64,000 bases of DNA from Sphaerisporangium aureirubrum (lineage in GTDB: Bacteria > Actinomycetota > Actinomycetes > Streptosporangiales > Streptosporangiaceae), in the NCBI RefSeq assembly GCF_042658925.1, contig NZ_JBHSRF010000032.1, forward strand, positions 1-64,000, given 5' to 3'. The notes under the pieces are model-generated. The model was not told the DNA's origin and did no database searches. It was given only the letters and a program-made list of their open reading frames with translations. Made by a program: the position numbers and the translations under genes. Shown here in pieces: positions 51,401-60,347 of the stretch; position 1 is the first letter of the stretch, and every line of letters starts with the position of its first letter.

Positions 51401-52522
51401 ATTGGGGTGGACGGCGACATTGCGGCCGGCCGCGTACCGGCGCTCGTCGCGGTAAAGCAGACGCAGATGCGTGTCCTCCAGGTCCTCTTCCAGGGCCGCG
51501 TCGCCGTCAAGCGGGTCGTCGATGGGCAGGAATACGCAGGGCGCGGCTTCCCTGTGGGAGGGGGGTGCGGCGACCTTCAGCTCGCTCTGGAACAGCCAGG
51601 CGCTGTCGGGAGCGCTCACCGGCGCGATCTGCTGGTTGATCAAGGTCATCTCGACGACGCGGCGACCGTCCTTCTGGACACGCACACCGACTGCCAGCAG
51701 CACCCCGGGGTCCTCGGCACGTTCCATCGTAAGCGGGACACGCTGCGACTCCGCTCCGTCCAGCCTGATCTCCCTGGGATGGCTCACCGGCTCGCGGCAC
51801 CACGCCTGCGCCGGCCTCGTCCCGCCCTTCCCGTCCTCCGCCTGGACCTCGGACTTGGTGTACCGGCCCCAGGACGCGGTGACCTTCAGGGCGTCCACGT
51901 CACCGGGCACCGCGAACATCATGCCCATCGACGACGCCCAGATGCGGCCGAGGTTCTGCGGGGTCAGCTTGTCGGGCAGTTCGCCGTCCTCCCCGCCGCC
52001 CTCGGCGCCGATCTCGATGTCCGGCACCTCGTCGGCGGCGTCCTCGATCGACCGTGCGGACGGCTTCGGGCCGAGCATGCCGACCAGGTAGCGCTCACGC
52101 GGGCCCGGGGATCTCGCCGGAAGCCGCTCCTCGTCGCCGTCCCACGGCCCGAGCAGGTCACGGCAGGCCAGCTCCTGGAAGGCGTTCCGCACCTCGAACG
52201 ACGTGACCGGCTCAAACACCTGCGGCACGTCCAGCCCGCGCCGCAGCGGCGGGTCGACGCCGGGTAAGCCAGGCTCCGGAGCGGTGGGATCCGGGGACGC
52301 GGATTCAACGGCACCGGGGCCTAGAATTATGGACTCACCGGTCACGGGGCCCGGGTCCGCGAGCTCAGCGGCCGAGGAGCCTAAGGGCGAGGGATCACCG
52401 GCAGTGGGGTTCGTGCCCTCGGGCTTGGCGCCGGTTTTCGCGCCGTCGCCGTCGGTGTGGCCGACGAAAAGGTCGGCCTGCTCGGCTTGTGCCGCGAAGA
52501 GCGGTTCCTGCCGGTCGTACAC
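48407..52522 (-). CDS. drmA: DISARM helicase DrmA
   Basis: A 1371-aa superfamily 2 helicase, the central DISARM translocase. A low-complexity acidic/proline segment (about residues 30-90) precedes an N-terminal domain of about 450 residues. The motor has Walker A LLFFPTGGGKTEAYLGL, motif II LIIQDELHLISGALG and the C-terminal motifs VVLATSMLQVGVDV and QASSRVGRDAERPG. Two zinc-type cysteine clusters lie between (TCPWCGEKL and YCGRGREGDGDLCPF). The GTG at 52522 with AGAGGAA is chosen; the open frame upstream runs into the drmMI end. Confidence 0.92.
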   Translation of the reverse strand: MYDRQEPLFAAQAEQADLFVGHTDGDGAKTGAKPEGTNPTAGDPSPLGSSAAELADPGPVTGESIILGPGAVESASPDPTAPEPGLPGVDPPLRRGLDVPQVFEPVTSFEVRNAFQELACRDLLGPWDGDEERLPARSPGPRERYLVGMLGPKPSARSIEDAADEVPDIEIGAEGGGEDGELPDKLTPQNLGRIWASSMGMMFAVPGDVDALKVTASWGRYTKSEVQAEDGKGGTRPAQAWCREPVSHPREIRLDGAESQRVPLTMERAEDPGVLLAVGVRVQKDGRRVVEMTLINQQIAPVSAPDSAWLFQSELKVAAPPSHREAAPCVFLPIDDPLDGDAALEEDLEDTHLRLLYRDERRYAAGRNVAVHPNVPDGQRRASELCTTWLPVHDVPATVAPVGEGTPLAGVELSMDALATDPPDELAAGLMPLATGYAAWLDVQERRIPGLPEPLREAATLAVFKARQAARRIETGIALLSGRPGFTTGLHQQALAAFRFSNEAMASQRRRTAVAKLRDELGLTYEEAMAEIGEQGAKAASWRPFQLAFVLLNLPSLTDPAHPERAADHTATVDLLFFPTGGGKTEAYLGLTAYTFAIRRLQRLAGTGADARDGMSGVAVLMRYTLRLLTAQQFQRAAALVCAAEVLRRRNPATWGEEPFRIGLWVGNAVSPNWFDEAEKQIHEARDAPDGRRANVLQTLTCPWCGEKLVAGRNLAIDQERRRVLLYCGRGREGDGDLCPFSRLGEDRMLTSRLDDPGEIESRREGLPILTVDEEIYRLVPSLVIATVDKLAQLPWRGFAGHLFGRVSQRCPRHGYRHDDLDDRVGCGERHHAKGKLPKAASRPVVRLRPPDLIIQDELHLISGALGTTVGLFEAAIDELCTWQVGGRPTGPKIVASTATTKRAERQVLGVFGRGLAVFPPQVIDVSDTFFSRQVPVTPTTPGRRYLGVCAHGVRLKSAEIRLAEILFIAGQTMFDRHGETADPYMTVVGYFNATRELAGMRRYLDDDVTTRIRTHGRRKGLSDRLLSRVDLLNIVELTSRISSGDISDVLKRLEIGFDSELDTTRRRTEIREEVAAVMKDEKGKRRQAHALADRHRARRSDRTADRQPVDVVLATSMLQVGVDVSRFGLMVVTGQPKNTAEYIQASSRVGRDAERPGLVITLYNWSRPRDLAHFEDFEHYHATFYRQVEALSVTPYTRRALDRGTTAMLVAAVRHIDESYSRNRDAEDVPLDGERVRHVITRMLHRAEAVGGPRGREYLDARIKSVTDLWAQRKEGPARLGYERRTTKQETVARLIERSGNGPWGLMTVGNSMRETENDINLLLPSGGAIFESPVGATAWVFATPKAEDDSADIPVGDELGESTIGRQGK

Positions 52523-52616
52523 GGGGGTTTCCTCTCTGATCTCACCAATCGTGGAGAACCGCCGAGCCCCCCGACCACGGCCGTGAACCACCTGCGTGCC
52601 TTGCGTACCTACCCGC

Positions 52617-55600
52617 TCACTCCAGCAACGTCTCCTGTATGGAGCCATCCGCCATCGGCTGCTTCTTCGCGGCCTTAGGCGCCCTCTTCTTGGCCCCCTT
52701 ACCGTGCAGCCCCTGGGCGATCTCTTCCGCGTATCGCTCATGGTTCAACTCCAGCAGCCGATCCACCAGCTCATGACGGGCGTAGGCGCCGACGGTATAG
52801 CGCGTCTCCCGCCCGAGATCGTGATGCCCATGGTCGAGCTGGGCGATCAGGTCGTCCCAGCCGTAAGCCCGGCAGACCGCCTCATCGATTGCCCGGTGAA
52901 TAGCGCGAAGCTTAGCGATGCCGTCATCCCCGCAAGCGGGATCATGGAAAAGATTATAGGTGTCAGTCAATCCAATCCCTCTCCCTCCGCTCTCGTGCGA
53001 CATTATTTCACGTCTACAGGTATCGAGGAGATCTCCACACCCTCGCATCTCTTCGGTGAATCTAGGAAACGGAAATGTCTCGAACTTGTCTGAAGGTGCA
53101 TATCTCGGAGTCGTTGACAGAGAAGATGCGCCGCCGGTAGTAGCCCACACATGGTGATGGCTTCCGCTGAGGATGGCAAGCATCGCAGGGTCTTGCGAGG
53201 CAAACACAGCACACCCATGCGAGTAGACGACTCCGGCAGGAGCGAATGTAGGCATTAGATGCTTACTATGGAGTGTCATGGCGATCACTCGCTCAAGACC
53301 TTGGATCGCTTTTTCCAGGCCCCTACGGTAGTCGGCGTAACGCCACCAATACTTGCGGTGGGCCTCCCTGTTCTTCAACTCCCTCTCAGGCCTTACCTTT
53401 TCAATTATGCGCTCAAAGCACAGGGTATAAGTCCGAGCTTGCTCCAAACCCCAGTCCCTGAAGTTGATGATGTAGCTGCTGGCAGCAACTGGCGATGACT
53501 GGTTAAGCTCGTTACCTCGTATGTATGGGAAGATAACCTGCTCGTTGCGGCCGTCTGCCGCCAATAGATTCACAACCTCTTCACGGGTCAAAATAAACCC
53601 GGAACCCTTAATGTCATGACCAACAAATGCTAGGCCCATGCTGCTGTACAGCTTGTTCCGCGCATCTTGCACGCTAGATGCGCTCTCGAGAGATGGGGAG
53701 ATCCTTGCAACAGCCACACCGTCTAGCATTCGCAGCACAGAATCGTGAATTTTAGCGAGCGTGGTCCAGATGGCACAGTAGCGGAGTGCTGCGCTCCGCG
53801 TGGGCCATTTCTCACTCTTGATCGCGCCTCGAAGTTCGACTCCACGAGACACCAATTGACGAAGTCCCGTCTCCATGACATCGCCTTGCGCCAAGGTGTC
53901 AGTAGCAATTAACCCCCCCTGGCCATTTCTATTTAGAATAGCGTGCGCTCTGAGCACGAAGTAGGCAACAAGGTCTGCGCGACCATTGCCTCGGTCAGCT
54001 ATGACATTCGTTAGATACTTGCGGTAAGAGTTGCCATGGATCGGCGCAATCTTAGGCCCACCCAAGAAGGGGGGATTGCCTATGACAGCGTCAAATCCTG
54101 GACCGTACGGTCGCAGGCTCTCATCATCATCGAAGACCTCAGGAAATAATAATGGCCAATGAATTGGCTGACGACCGAAACTACCATTTGCCTGATCGGT
54201 TTCCAACCAAATTTTTCGCTGTTCCCTAGCTTCCACCTCAGCCGTGGCGGAACCTTCAGTAATGCGGCGGACGAAGTCAGCCGCCCTGATCGAACCATCC
54301 CGCAGACCAGCATCACCCCGGCCCCCGAGGGCTAGCGCCGCACCGATCGCGAGGTCCGCAAACAGGCGGCTCTGAGACGTCATGAGCTCCGCCTCAGCCA
54401 GCAGGCTGCGCTTATGAGCTAGCGCTTTAAGTGGTTGATCGCCCAGCGGAATATTAGTCAACATCCGCCTTTCGGCCGCGACCCGATGGGCTATATCACG
54501 AGCACCTAAGGCGAAATTCCGTAGCGCTCGCTTCTCATGGATTTCCTGGCCCTTGCACGGGTCCATGTGCATAACCTCAAGTTGTTCCAGAGAAGTAATC
54601 CCCAGAAGCGCATCGCCAGCAATTAGTCTGTCGTCTACGAAGGTGAAGGGGCGGGCGGTATCCATGGAGACGAGCCAGAGGGAAAGCTTGGCCATTTCGA
54701 CGGCCATGGGATTGATGTCGACGCCGTACAGGCAGTGCTCGATGATCTGGCGGCGGGCCTCGATGACCAGGGGGTCGGCGTCGGCGTCAGCCGTACGCTC
54801 TCCTGCTGCATCGAGGTACACCAGTGCCTTCTCTTCGCCTTGCTCGGACCAGGCTTCGACGAGCTTGTCCCCTAGGTAACGAGCGGCGGCGACGAGGAAG
54901 GCGGCCGAGCCCATCGCGATGTCGGCGATCTTCAGCTTGAGGATGTCTTCGGCGCTACGCAGCTTCCACTCTGTCTTGTCGGCCGTCTGGAGCGGGCCGG
55001 GAGAGAAGACCAGCGGCTCCAGGGCGCCCTCGACCACCTGCTCCGCGAGAAAGCGTGGCGTGTAGTGCGTCCCGGTGTTCTTGCGCAGCGCCGACTCGGT
55101 GACGTATAACGCGCCGGACAGGATGACCACCGGCAGGCCGCGCAGATCCTCCCGGATGATGCTGAAGAAGGGAAGCAACCGCCGGGCCAGCTCGGCATCG
55201 CCGCCGGTCACCGCGAGCAGCTTGCGCGTGGCCTCCAGAGTAGCCGCGTCGTCCAGCGAGGCCAGTCGCTTCCGTAGCGCGGCAGACGAGCCGATGCCGG
55301 AGTCCTTGTACCGCTCCGCAAGCTCCTCGGCCAGTGTCTCCACGATCGGGTCGTGGCCCGGCATCGGTGCCGTGTAGATCCGCTGGGAGACCTCGGCCGC
55401 GACCCCCCTCGCGAGCTTCTCCAGGTCGGTGAGCTCGACCTCGTCCTCCTTGCCGGCCTTGCCGACCAGGCCAACGACCGTGTCGGCGGCGCGGAAGCCC
55501 TCGTAGGAGAGCAGGCCCTCGTAGACGTAGCCGATCTGTTCGACGTCCAGGGAGCGGAAGGTCAGCTTGCGGCGCTCGCGGTTCTTGCCGCTGCCCACCT

Positions 55601-56750
55601 CGACGTACTGCACGGCGCGCAGCATGTGCAGCACCGTGCGGTCGTCGATGGTCAGCGGCATCCAGGCGTCCGCGTCGGGGTCGAACATGGAGCCGTCGTG
55701 GGGGTGCATGGTGAGCCGGGGGTGGTCCACGCCGCTGTGCACGGCGCGGAACAGGGCGAGCAGCCGGTGCCAGGACGCCTGGGTGTTCTCCAGTTCGTCC
55801 TCGCTGCCCTCCGTCGCTCTCTGCTCCAGCTCGGAGCAGAGCCTTCCGGCCGAGTACGCGGCGGCGTAGATCTCGTTGTCCGAGGGGAGCAGCCGGCGCT
55901 CCTCGGCGAAGAGCAGGAAGACGATCCGCATCATGACGGTGACGGCGCCGCGGTAGACCTCGTGCGCGCTGATGTCGTTCGAGACGCCGGCCCGGCCGAT
56001 GGCGGCGACGAGCAGTTCGACGGCCTGCCGCACCTGTACGCCTAGGGCCTCGGTGATGTCTTCCTGGCTGTCCAGGCTGGCGTTGAGCAGCGCGGGTAAC
56101 CGCTCGCGGTCCGGGACCTCGAAGAACCGGCCGATGGTGAGCAGGGAGACGAAGGCTCGCAGCACCTCACGTTCGGCGGACTCCGGCCATGGGATCGCGT
56201 CGAACACCGCCGTGGTGGTGACCCCTCCGCGCGGCGCCCAGACCAGTGCCCACCAGCGGCCGTCGGTGACCAGGCCGAGCTCGACGCCGTGATGGCGGCA
56301 GAGCTGCGCGACACGGTCGACCGGGGTCGCGGCCCAGGCGGACGACTTCATGCGGGCGGCCGGGTGGCCAGATGTGATCATGCCGAGTACCCGGACGCTG
56401 TCCGGTTTCGCCTCCTCGCCGGGAACGGCGAGGGCGAAGGAAGGGGTGACGGTCGTGTCGTGCTCGAGCACGTCCATCGCCAGGTGGCCGAGACCGTGGT
56501 TGAGCCCTCCCATGTGGACGGCGTCCCCCCAGCGGAGCAAGTCGCGCAGCACGTACTCGACCCAGTCGCGTCGGCTGCCGCCCTTCTGCCAGGCGGCGTG
56601 CGCGAGCCGGAGCCCTTCGAGTTCCTTCTTGCCGATCGCGTCGAGCGTCGGCCAGGCGGTGCGCAGCACGGGAAGGCTGAGGAACGGGCCGGACACCTCG
56701 ACCAGGCTGAGCCAGTCCGTGTGGCTGAACTCGCGGACGTGGTATCTCAT
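52617..56750 (-). CDS. drmMI: DISARM adenine methyltransferase DrmMI
   Basis: A 1377-aa N6-adenine methyltransferase that marks host DNA so that DISARM spares it. Methylase motifs: HYTPRFLAEQVVEGAL, motif I IADIAMGSAAFLVAAARYLG, GVDINPMAVEMAKLSLWL, and the catalytic NPPF box (DAVIGNPPFLGGP). The N-terminal 500 residues resemble type IIG/BREX-type methylase leaders; the part after about residue 950 should read the target site. Bases 52940-54650 are far less GC-rich than the rest, as if the recognition part was exchanged. The start overlaps the drmD stop (ATGA). Confidence 0.91.
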   Translation of the reverse strand: MRYHVREFSHTDWLSLVEVSGPFLSLPVLRTAWPTLDAIGKKELEGLRLAHAAWQKGGSRRDWVEYVLRDLLRWGDAVHMGGLNHGLGHLAMDVLEHDTTVTPSFALAVPGEEAKPDSVRVLGMITSGHPAARMKSSAWAATPVDRVAQLCRHHGVELGLVTDGRWWALVWAPRGGVTTTAVFDAIPWPESAEREVLRAFVSLLTIGRFFEVPDRERLPALLNASLDSQEDITEALGVQVRQAVELLVAAIGRAGVSNDISAHEVYRGAVTVMMRIVFLLFAEERRLLPSDNEIYAAAYSAGRLCSELEQRATEGSEDELENTQASWHRLLALFRAVHSGVDHPRLTMHPHDGSMFDPDADAWMPLTIDDRTVLHMLRAVQYVEVGSGKNRERRKLTFRSLDVEQIGYVYEGLLSYEGFRAADTVVGLVGKAGKEDEVELTDLEKLARGVAAEVSQRIYTAPMPGHDPIVETLAEELAERYKDSGIGSSAALRKRLASLDDAATLEATRKLLAVTGGDAELARRLLPFFSIIREDLRGLPVVILSGALYVTESALRKNTGTHYTPRFLAEQVVEGALEPLVFSPGPLQTADKTEWKLRSAEDILKLKIADIAMGSAAFLVAAARYLGDKLVEAWSEQGEEKALVYLDAAGERTADADADPLVIEARRQIIEHCLYGVDINPMAVEMAKLSLWLVSMDTARPFTFVDDRLIAGDALLGITSLEQLEVMHMDPCKGQEIHEKRALRNFALGARDIAHRVAAERRMLTNIPLGDQPLKALAHKRSLLAEAELMTSQSRLFADLAIGAALALGGRGDAGLRDGSIRAADFVRRITEGSATAEVEAREQRKIWLETDQANGSFGRQPIHWPLLFPEVFDDDESLRPYGPGFDAVIGNPPFLGGPKIAPIHGNSYRKYLTNVIADRGNGRADLVAYFVLRAHAILNRNGQGGLIATDTLAQGDVMETGLRQLVSRGVELRGAIKSEKWPTRSAALRYCAIWTTLAKIHDSVLRMLDGVAVARISPSLESASSVQDARNKLYSSMGLAFVGHDIKGSGFILTREEVVNLLAADGRNEQVIFPYIRGNELNQSSPVAASSYIINFRDWGLEQARTYTLCFERIIEKVRPERELKNREAHRKYWWRYADYRRGLEKAIQGLERVIAMTLHSKHLMPTFAPAGVVYSHGCAVFASQDPAMLAILSGSHHHVWATTGGASSLSTTPRYAPSDKFETFPFPRFTEEMRGCGDLLDTCRREIMSHESGGRGIGLTDTYNLFHDPACGDDGIAKLRAIHRAIDEAVCRAYGWDDLIAQLDHGHHDLGRETRYTVGAYARHELVDRLLELNHERYAEEIAQGLHGKGAKKRAPKAAKKQPMADGSIQETLLE
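52940..54650. other. AT-richer segment of drmMI (methylase/target-recognition part)
   Basis: Hand counts of 60-base lines give 31 G/C at 53401-53460 and 30 G/C at 53701-53760, against 44 G/C at 55381-55440 in the same gene. The frame is intact across both borders. The segment covers the NPPF box region and the presumed target-recognition domain, and suggests replacement by recombination with a less GC-rich donor. Confidence 0.7.
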
Positions 56751-59700
56751 CGGGTCGCCTCCCGCCTCGGCACGACGAAGACCACGGCGACCGGGAACCG
56801 GTGCGGTTGGGGGTCTCGGTAACGGGCCGCGATGACCGCGAGCTCACGGTCACGCTCCTCGGCGAGGTGGGACACACGTTCCTCCCAGGATTTGCGGTCC
56901 TTGCGGTACTGCTCCAGCTCTTCTTTGCTCTTGGCGATCTCGCTCCGGCTGAACAGGGCGTCCTCCTCGTGGTCGCCCTCGGCGAGCTTGGCGCGCAGCG
57001 TGGCCGCGAACCGGTCGAGGTTGTCGACGAGACGGGTCTGCTCGGACTCCATGCGCTGGGCGAGCTTGCGGTCGAGCTGGTCACGCAGCTGCTCGGCCCG
57101 CCAGTCGATGGACTGGAGCAGGGGGCCGCGGATCCGCTCCCACGCCTCCGCGAGCCGGCCGCGTACCGGAGCGGACGCCGGCGTGCCTTCGGAGAGCGCG
57201 CGGCCGAGTATGCCGCCGAGCGTGCTCAGGTTCTCCAGGCGGCGGTAGCGTCCGGTCTCGGGAACCCAGCCGCCCGCGTGCAGCACCTCCTCGTGCAGCC
57301 GGACGCCGTCCGCGCCGACCAGAAGGAAGCGGGAGTACGCACCGACCAGCGTGGTCTCCAGCGCGGGGTCGTCGCTGACGACGGCGGTGACCCGGTGCAG
57401 CCCGATCTCGCTGCTGGAGACGGCGGCACGCAGCAGCCGGGTGGACATGGCCACGAGGGGATGGCCCAGGTGAGCGAGCACCACGTCGTCCCGGACCCGG
57501 CCTTCGGGATCGAAGGTCGCGGCCGAGTCGAAAGTGATCGGCCGCTGGCGGGGCGTTTCGTCCTTCTTCGTGGCCTTGGCCAGTAAGCCAGCGCTGGCAC
57601 GTGCCCACGAGCCGGTCAGCGGCGGGACGTCCAAGAGCCCTTCGGTGAGGTGCTTCTCGTCCAGGTGCGGCTTCAGCGGCTGCTGGCGGGCCAGGTCGAG
57701 GGCGGTGTCCACGGCACGCTTCACGTTGGCGGGCGTGATGCCGAGGAGTTCGACCGTGGTGTCCAGGTTGGCGCGCAGCTTCTGGACCTGCTCGCCGACG
57801 TTGGTCTCGACCGGGATGGTGCCCTTCTTGCCCGCACGTTCCACGTCGTAGTCGGTGATGTCATGCAGCATGCGCTTCTGGACGGCCGCCGCGAGCACGG
57901 CGTTGACCGAGCCGAGGTCCTCCTCCATGCGCGCGACCTTGTTCGCCACCCGGGAGAGGAACTCCAGGTCTGCCTCGTAGGAATCGACGGACCTTTCCCA
58001 GCCGGTGCCGACGAAGTGGCGGATGTCGGGTGTCTGCTTCTGTCCCCACCGGTCGACGCGGCCGATGCGCTGCTCAAGCTTGTTGGGGTTGAACGGAATG
58101 TCGTAGTTGACCAGTCTGTGGCAGTAGTTCTGCAGGTCGATGCCTTCGCTGGCCGCGTCGGTGGCGACCAGGATGCGCACCTTGTGTTCACTCGGGTCCT
58201 TCTGGAAGGCCACCCGCAGCCGCTCGCGCTCCTCGGCGGAGATGCCGCCGTGCAGCACCTCCAGCCGGTCGTCCCCGGCGATCCCTTCCTGGCGGAGCAG
58301 CTCCACCAGCCACCTCTGCGTGTCGCGGTACTCAGTGAAGACGACGACCCGGTCGTTCGTCCACCGCCCGCCCGGCCGGCACACCGCCTTGAGGTAGGTG
58401 ATCAGCTCGCGGGCCTTGGCGTCCGGGGCGGCCTGATAGTCCTGCGCCCAGCCGCGCATACGGTTGAGCAGCGCGATTTCCGCATCGGTGGCCACGCCCT
58501 GGAGCGGGGCGGCGGTGCCTATCGCGTCGTCCTCCGCCACCGCCAGGGCCTCGTCGTCCAGGGTGGCCGTGGTCTCGTAGAGCTCGTCGAAGAAGTAATC
58601 GTCGTCGTACTCGGCTTTGGCGTAGGGAACGGCCCTCGTGCCGGTCGCCGTTTCGAGGTAGACGCCGAGAGTGTGCTCGAACGCCGCGGGGCTGGAGAAC
58701 AGCCGCTTCTTCAGCAGGAGGGTGACCAGGTCGGCGGCCCTGCGTCCCCTGCGGCTCGCATTGAGCCTGGCGCGGCGCAGCGTGGCGAACTCGGTCAGCA
58801 GGGCGTGCACCTGCCGCTCGTCCTCGGGATATTCGACGGGAATGGCGTGTGCCTCCCGGTCGAGGAACCGCTTGGAGCCGTCGGCGTTGACGATGTGCCG
58901 CTTGAGCCGGCGGACCACCGTCTCCTTCATCGCGGCCCTGTCGGGATCGACGCCACGAGCGAACCGCTGGTTGTCGAGGATCTCCAGCAGCGCGGTGAAC
59001 GACGCCTGGTAGCCGTTGTGCGGGGTGGCGGACAGGAACAGCCGGTGGGTGAAGTGCGGGGCGAGCCTGCGGATCAGCTTGGTCTGCTGGGAGTCCACCG
59101 CGTACACCTGCTTGGGCGCGGCGGGTGCGATGTGGTGGGCCTCGTCCAGGATGAGCAGGTCGAAGCGTCGCTCCAGGCCGGACGGGTCGAGCACCTCGTC
59201 CAGCAGCCGCTGAGCCTTCTGGCCGCGCAGCCAGGGCAGGCTGACGATGGTCAGCGGGTGGACCGAGAAGGGGTTGGCGGCGCTGCCGTGGGTGCGGCGG
59301 ACGACGGCGCAGCGTTCGGTGTCGACGATGGTGAAGTCCAGGCCGAACTTGTCGGCCATCTCGTCCTGCCATTTCAGCACTAGCCCGGCCGGGCAGACGA
59401 TCATGATTCTGCGTGCCCTGTTGCGCAGGAGCAGCTCCTGGGCGACGAGTCCCGCCTCGATGGTCTTGCCGAGGCCGACGTCGTCGGCCAGAAGGAGGTT
59501 CACCCGCGGCGCGTCCAGCGCCCTGGCGACGGGCTCAAGCTGGTAGTCCTCGATGGCCACGCCGGACCGGAACGGCGCCTGCAGGGTCTTCACGTCGGCG
59601 CTGGTCACCGCCGACCATCTGATGGCGTCGAGAAAGGCCGCCAGCCGCTCAGGCGAGTCGAACCCGTCGGCGGCGACCTCCGGTAACGAACCGCTGGGCA

Positions 59701-59887
59701 GGATGCGTCGGCCCGGCTCGATCTCCCAGATGACGTCCAGCGTCTCGCCGTACCGACCGTCCTCGACACTCTGCAGCCTGACCAGGGTGCTGGCCTCACC
59801 GGGCTCGGACTCGCCGACCACCCACCGCTGTCCGCGGACCGCTACCAGAGCGCCGGTAATCGGCCGCTCGGACGGCGCAATCGTCAC
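56747..59887 (-). CDS. drmD: DISARM SNF2-type helicase DrmD
   Basis: A 1046-aa SNF2/RapA-like ATPase, the hallmark of class 1 DISARM. Visible motifs: Walker A LADDVGLGKTIEAGLVAQEL, motif II LLILDEAHHIAP, motif III FLSATPHNGY, and C-terminal motifs VVFTEYRDTQRWLVELL, ILVATDAASEGIDLQ and EQRIGRVDRWGQ. The last 250 residues include a charged coiled coil (SKEELEQYRKDRKSWEERV). It is the first gene of the operon: GTG at 59887 with GAGGAG seven bases upstream, followed by four genes with overlaps or short gaps. Confidence 0.92.
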   Translation of the reverse strand: MTIAPSERPITGALVAVRGQRWVVGESEPGEASTLVRLQSVEDGRYGETLDVIWEIEPGRRILPSGSLPEVAADGFDSPERLAAFLDAIRWSAVTSADVKTLQAPFRSGVAIEDYQLEPVARALDAPRVNLLLADDVGLGKTIEAGLVAQELLLRNRARRIMIVCPAGLVLKWQDEMADKFGLDFTIVDTERCAVVRRTHGSAANPFSVHPLTIVSLPWLRGQKAQRLLDEVLDPSGLERRFDLLILDEAHHIAPAAPKQVYAVDSQQTKLIRRLAPHFTHRLFLSATPHNGYQASFTALLEILDNQRFARGVDPDRAAMKETVVRRLKRHIVNADGSKRFLDREAHAIPVEYPEDERQVHALLTEFATLRRARLNASRRGRRAADLVTLLLKKRLFSSPAAFEHTLGVYLETATGTRAVPYAKAEYDDDYFFDELYETTATLDDEALAVAEDDAIGTAAPLQGVATDAEIALLNRMRGWAQDYQAAPDAKARELITYLKAVCRPGGRWTNDRVVVFTEYRDTQRWLVELLRQEGIAGDDRLEVLHGGISAEERERLRVAFQKDPSEHKVRILVATDAASEGIDLQNYCHRLVNYDIPFNPNKLEQRIGRVDRWGQKQTPDIRHFVGTGWERSVDSYEADLEFLSRVANKVARMEEDLGSVNAVLAAAVQKRMLHDITDYDVERAGKKGTIPVETNVGEQVQKLRANLDTTVELLGITPANVKRAVDTALDLARQQPLKPHLDEKHLTEGLLDVPPLTGSWARASAGLLAKATKKDETPRQRPITFDSAATFDPEGRVRDDVVLAHLGHPLVAMSTRLLRAAVSSSEIGLHRVTAVVSDDPALETTLVGAYSRFLLVGADGVRLHEEVLHAGGWVPETGRYRRLENLSTLGGILGRALSEGTPASAPVRGRLAEAWERIRGPLLQSIDWRAEQLRDQLDRKLAQRMESEQTRLVDNLDRFAATLRAKLAEGDHEEDALFSRSEIAKSKEELEQYRKDRKSWEERVSHLAEERDRELAVIAARYRDPQPHRFPVAVVFVVPRREATR

Positions 59888-60000
59888 TGTTTCTCCTCGT
59901 CAACGGCATAGCACCGGCCCTCGGGTCGGCAAGCTTCCGCCACGAGCGAGACGTTCCCCCGAATCAGTCTCGACGGGGCATTTCATGACAAACCACACTT

Positions 60001-60029
60001 CACATCGAAGACGCGTTCTCTTCGATGTG
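60001..60029. promoter_or_regulatory. Perfect 11-bp inverted repeat upstream of drmD
   Basis: CACATCGAAGA (60001-60011) and TCTTCGATGTG (60019-60029) are exact inverted copies separated by 7 bp, centred about 128 bp before the drmD start. It could be a repressor operator for the DISARM operon or an RNA hairpin in its leader. Confidence 0.6.
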
Positions 60030-60080
60030 TACCGCACCCTAAGGTCGGAGGCCGACAACTGTCTACGAGTAGGAGAAATT

Positions 60081-60149
60081 ATGTGCACTCGATTCACAGC
60101 TAGCAATGCTGACATGGGCCCTATGCTGCCATCGTCATCCAGCGCCTAA
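60081..60149 (+). CDS. Possible 22-aa peptide
   Basis: An ATG five bases after AGGAG starts MCTRFTASNADMGPMLPSSS and ends two codons later with TAA. The ribosome site is good, but the peptide is too short to judge and has no relative I know. It reads away from drmD. Confidence 0.2.
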   Translation: MCTRFTASNADMGPMLPSSSSA

Positions 60150-60347
60150 AGGTCCCTACGCCCATTACAGGACTCTCGACACCCGAAGAAGGTTTACCCG
60201 CCACGCGACTCACTCGACCTCAGCGCAGGTAGCGGTCATGCGGCAACCGCCCGGCAGGGCCAAGGACAGAAGGTGGCCCCCGTCGGCATCAACATCTCCG
60301 GCGACACCGGGTGCGTGAAGATCCCGGACGCGTAGACCGGTACGGCT

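Larger units (their letters stand above)
59888..60347. other. Control region upstream of drmD
   Basis: About 460 bp with below-average GC. It contains the inverted repeat at 60001-60029 and one tiny rightward frame at 60081-60149. The rest shows no supported gene. It should contain the DISARM promoter reading leftward. Confidence 0.5.
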
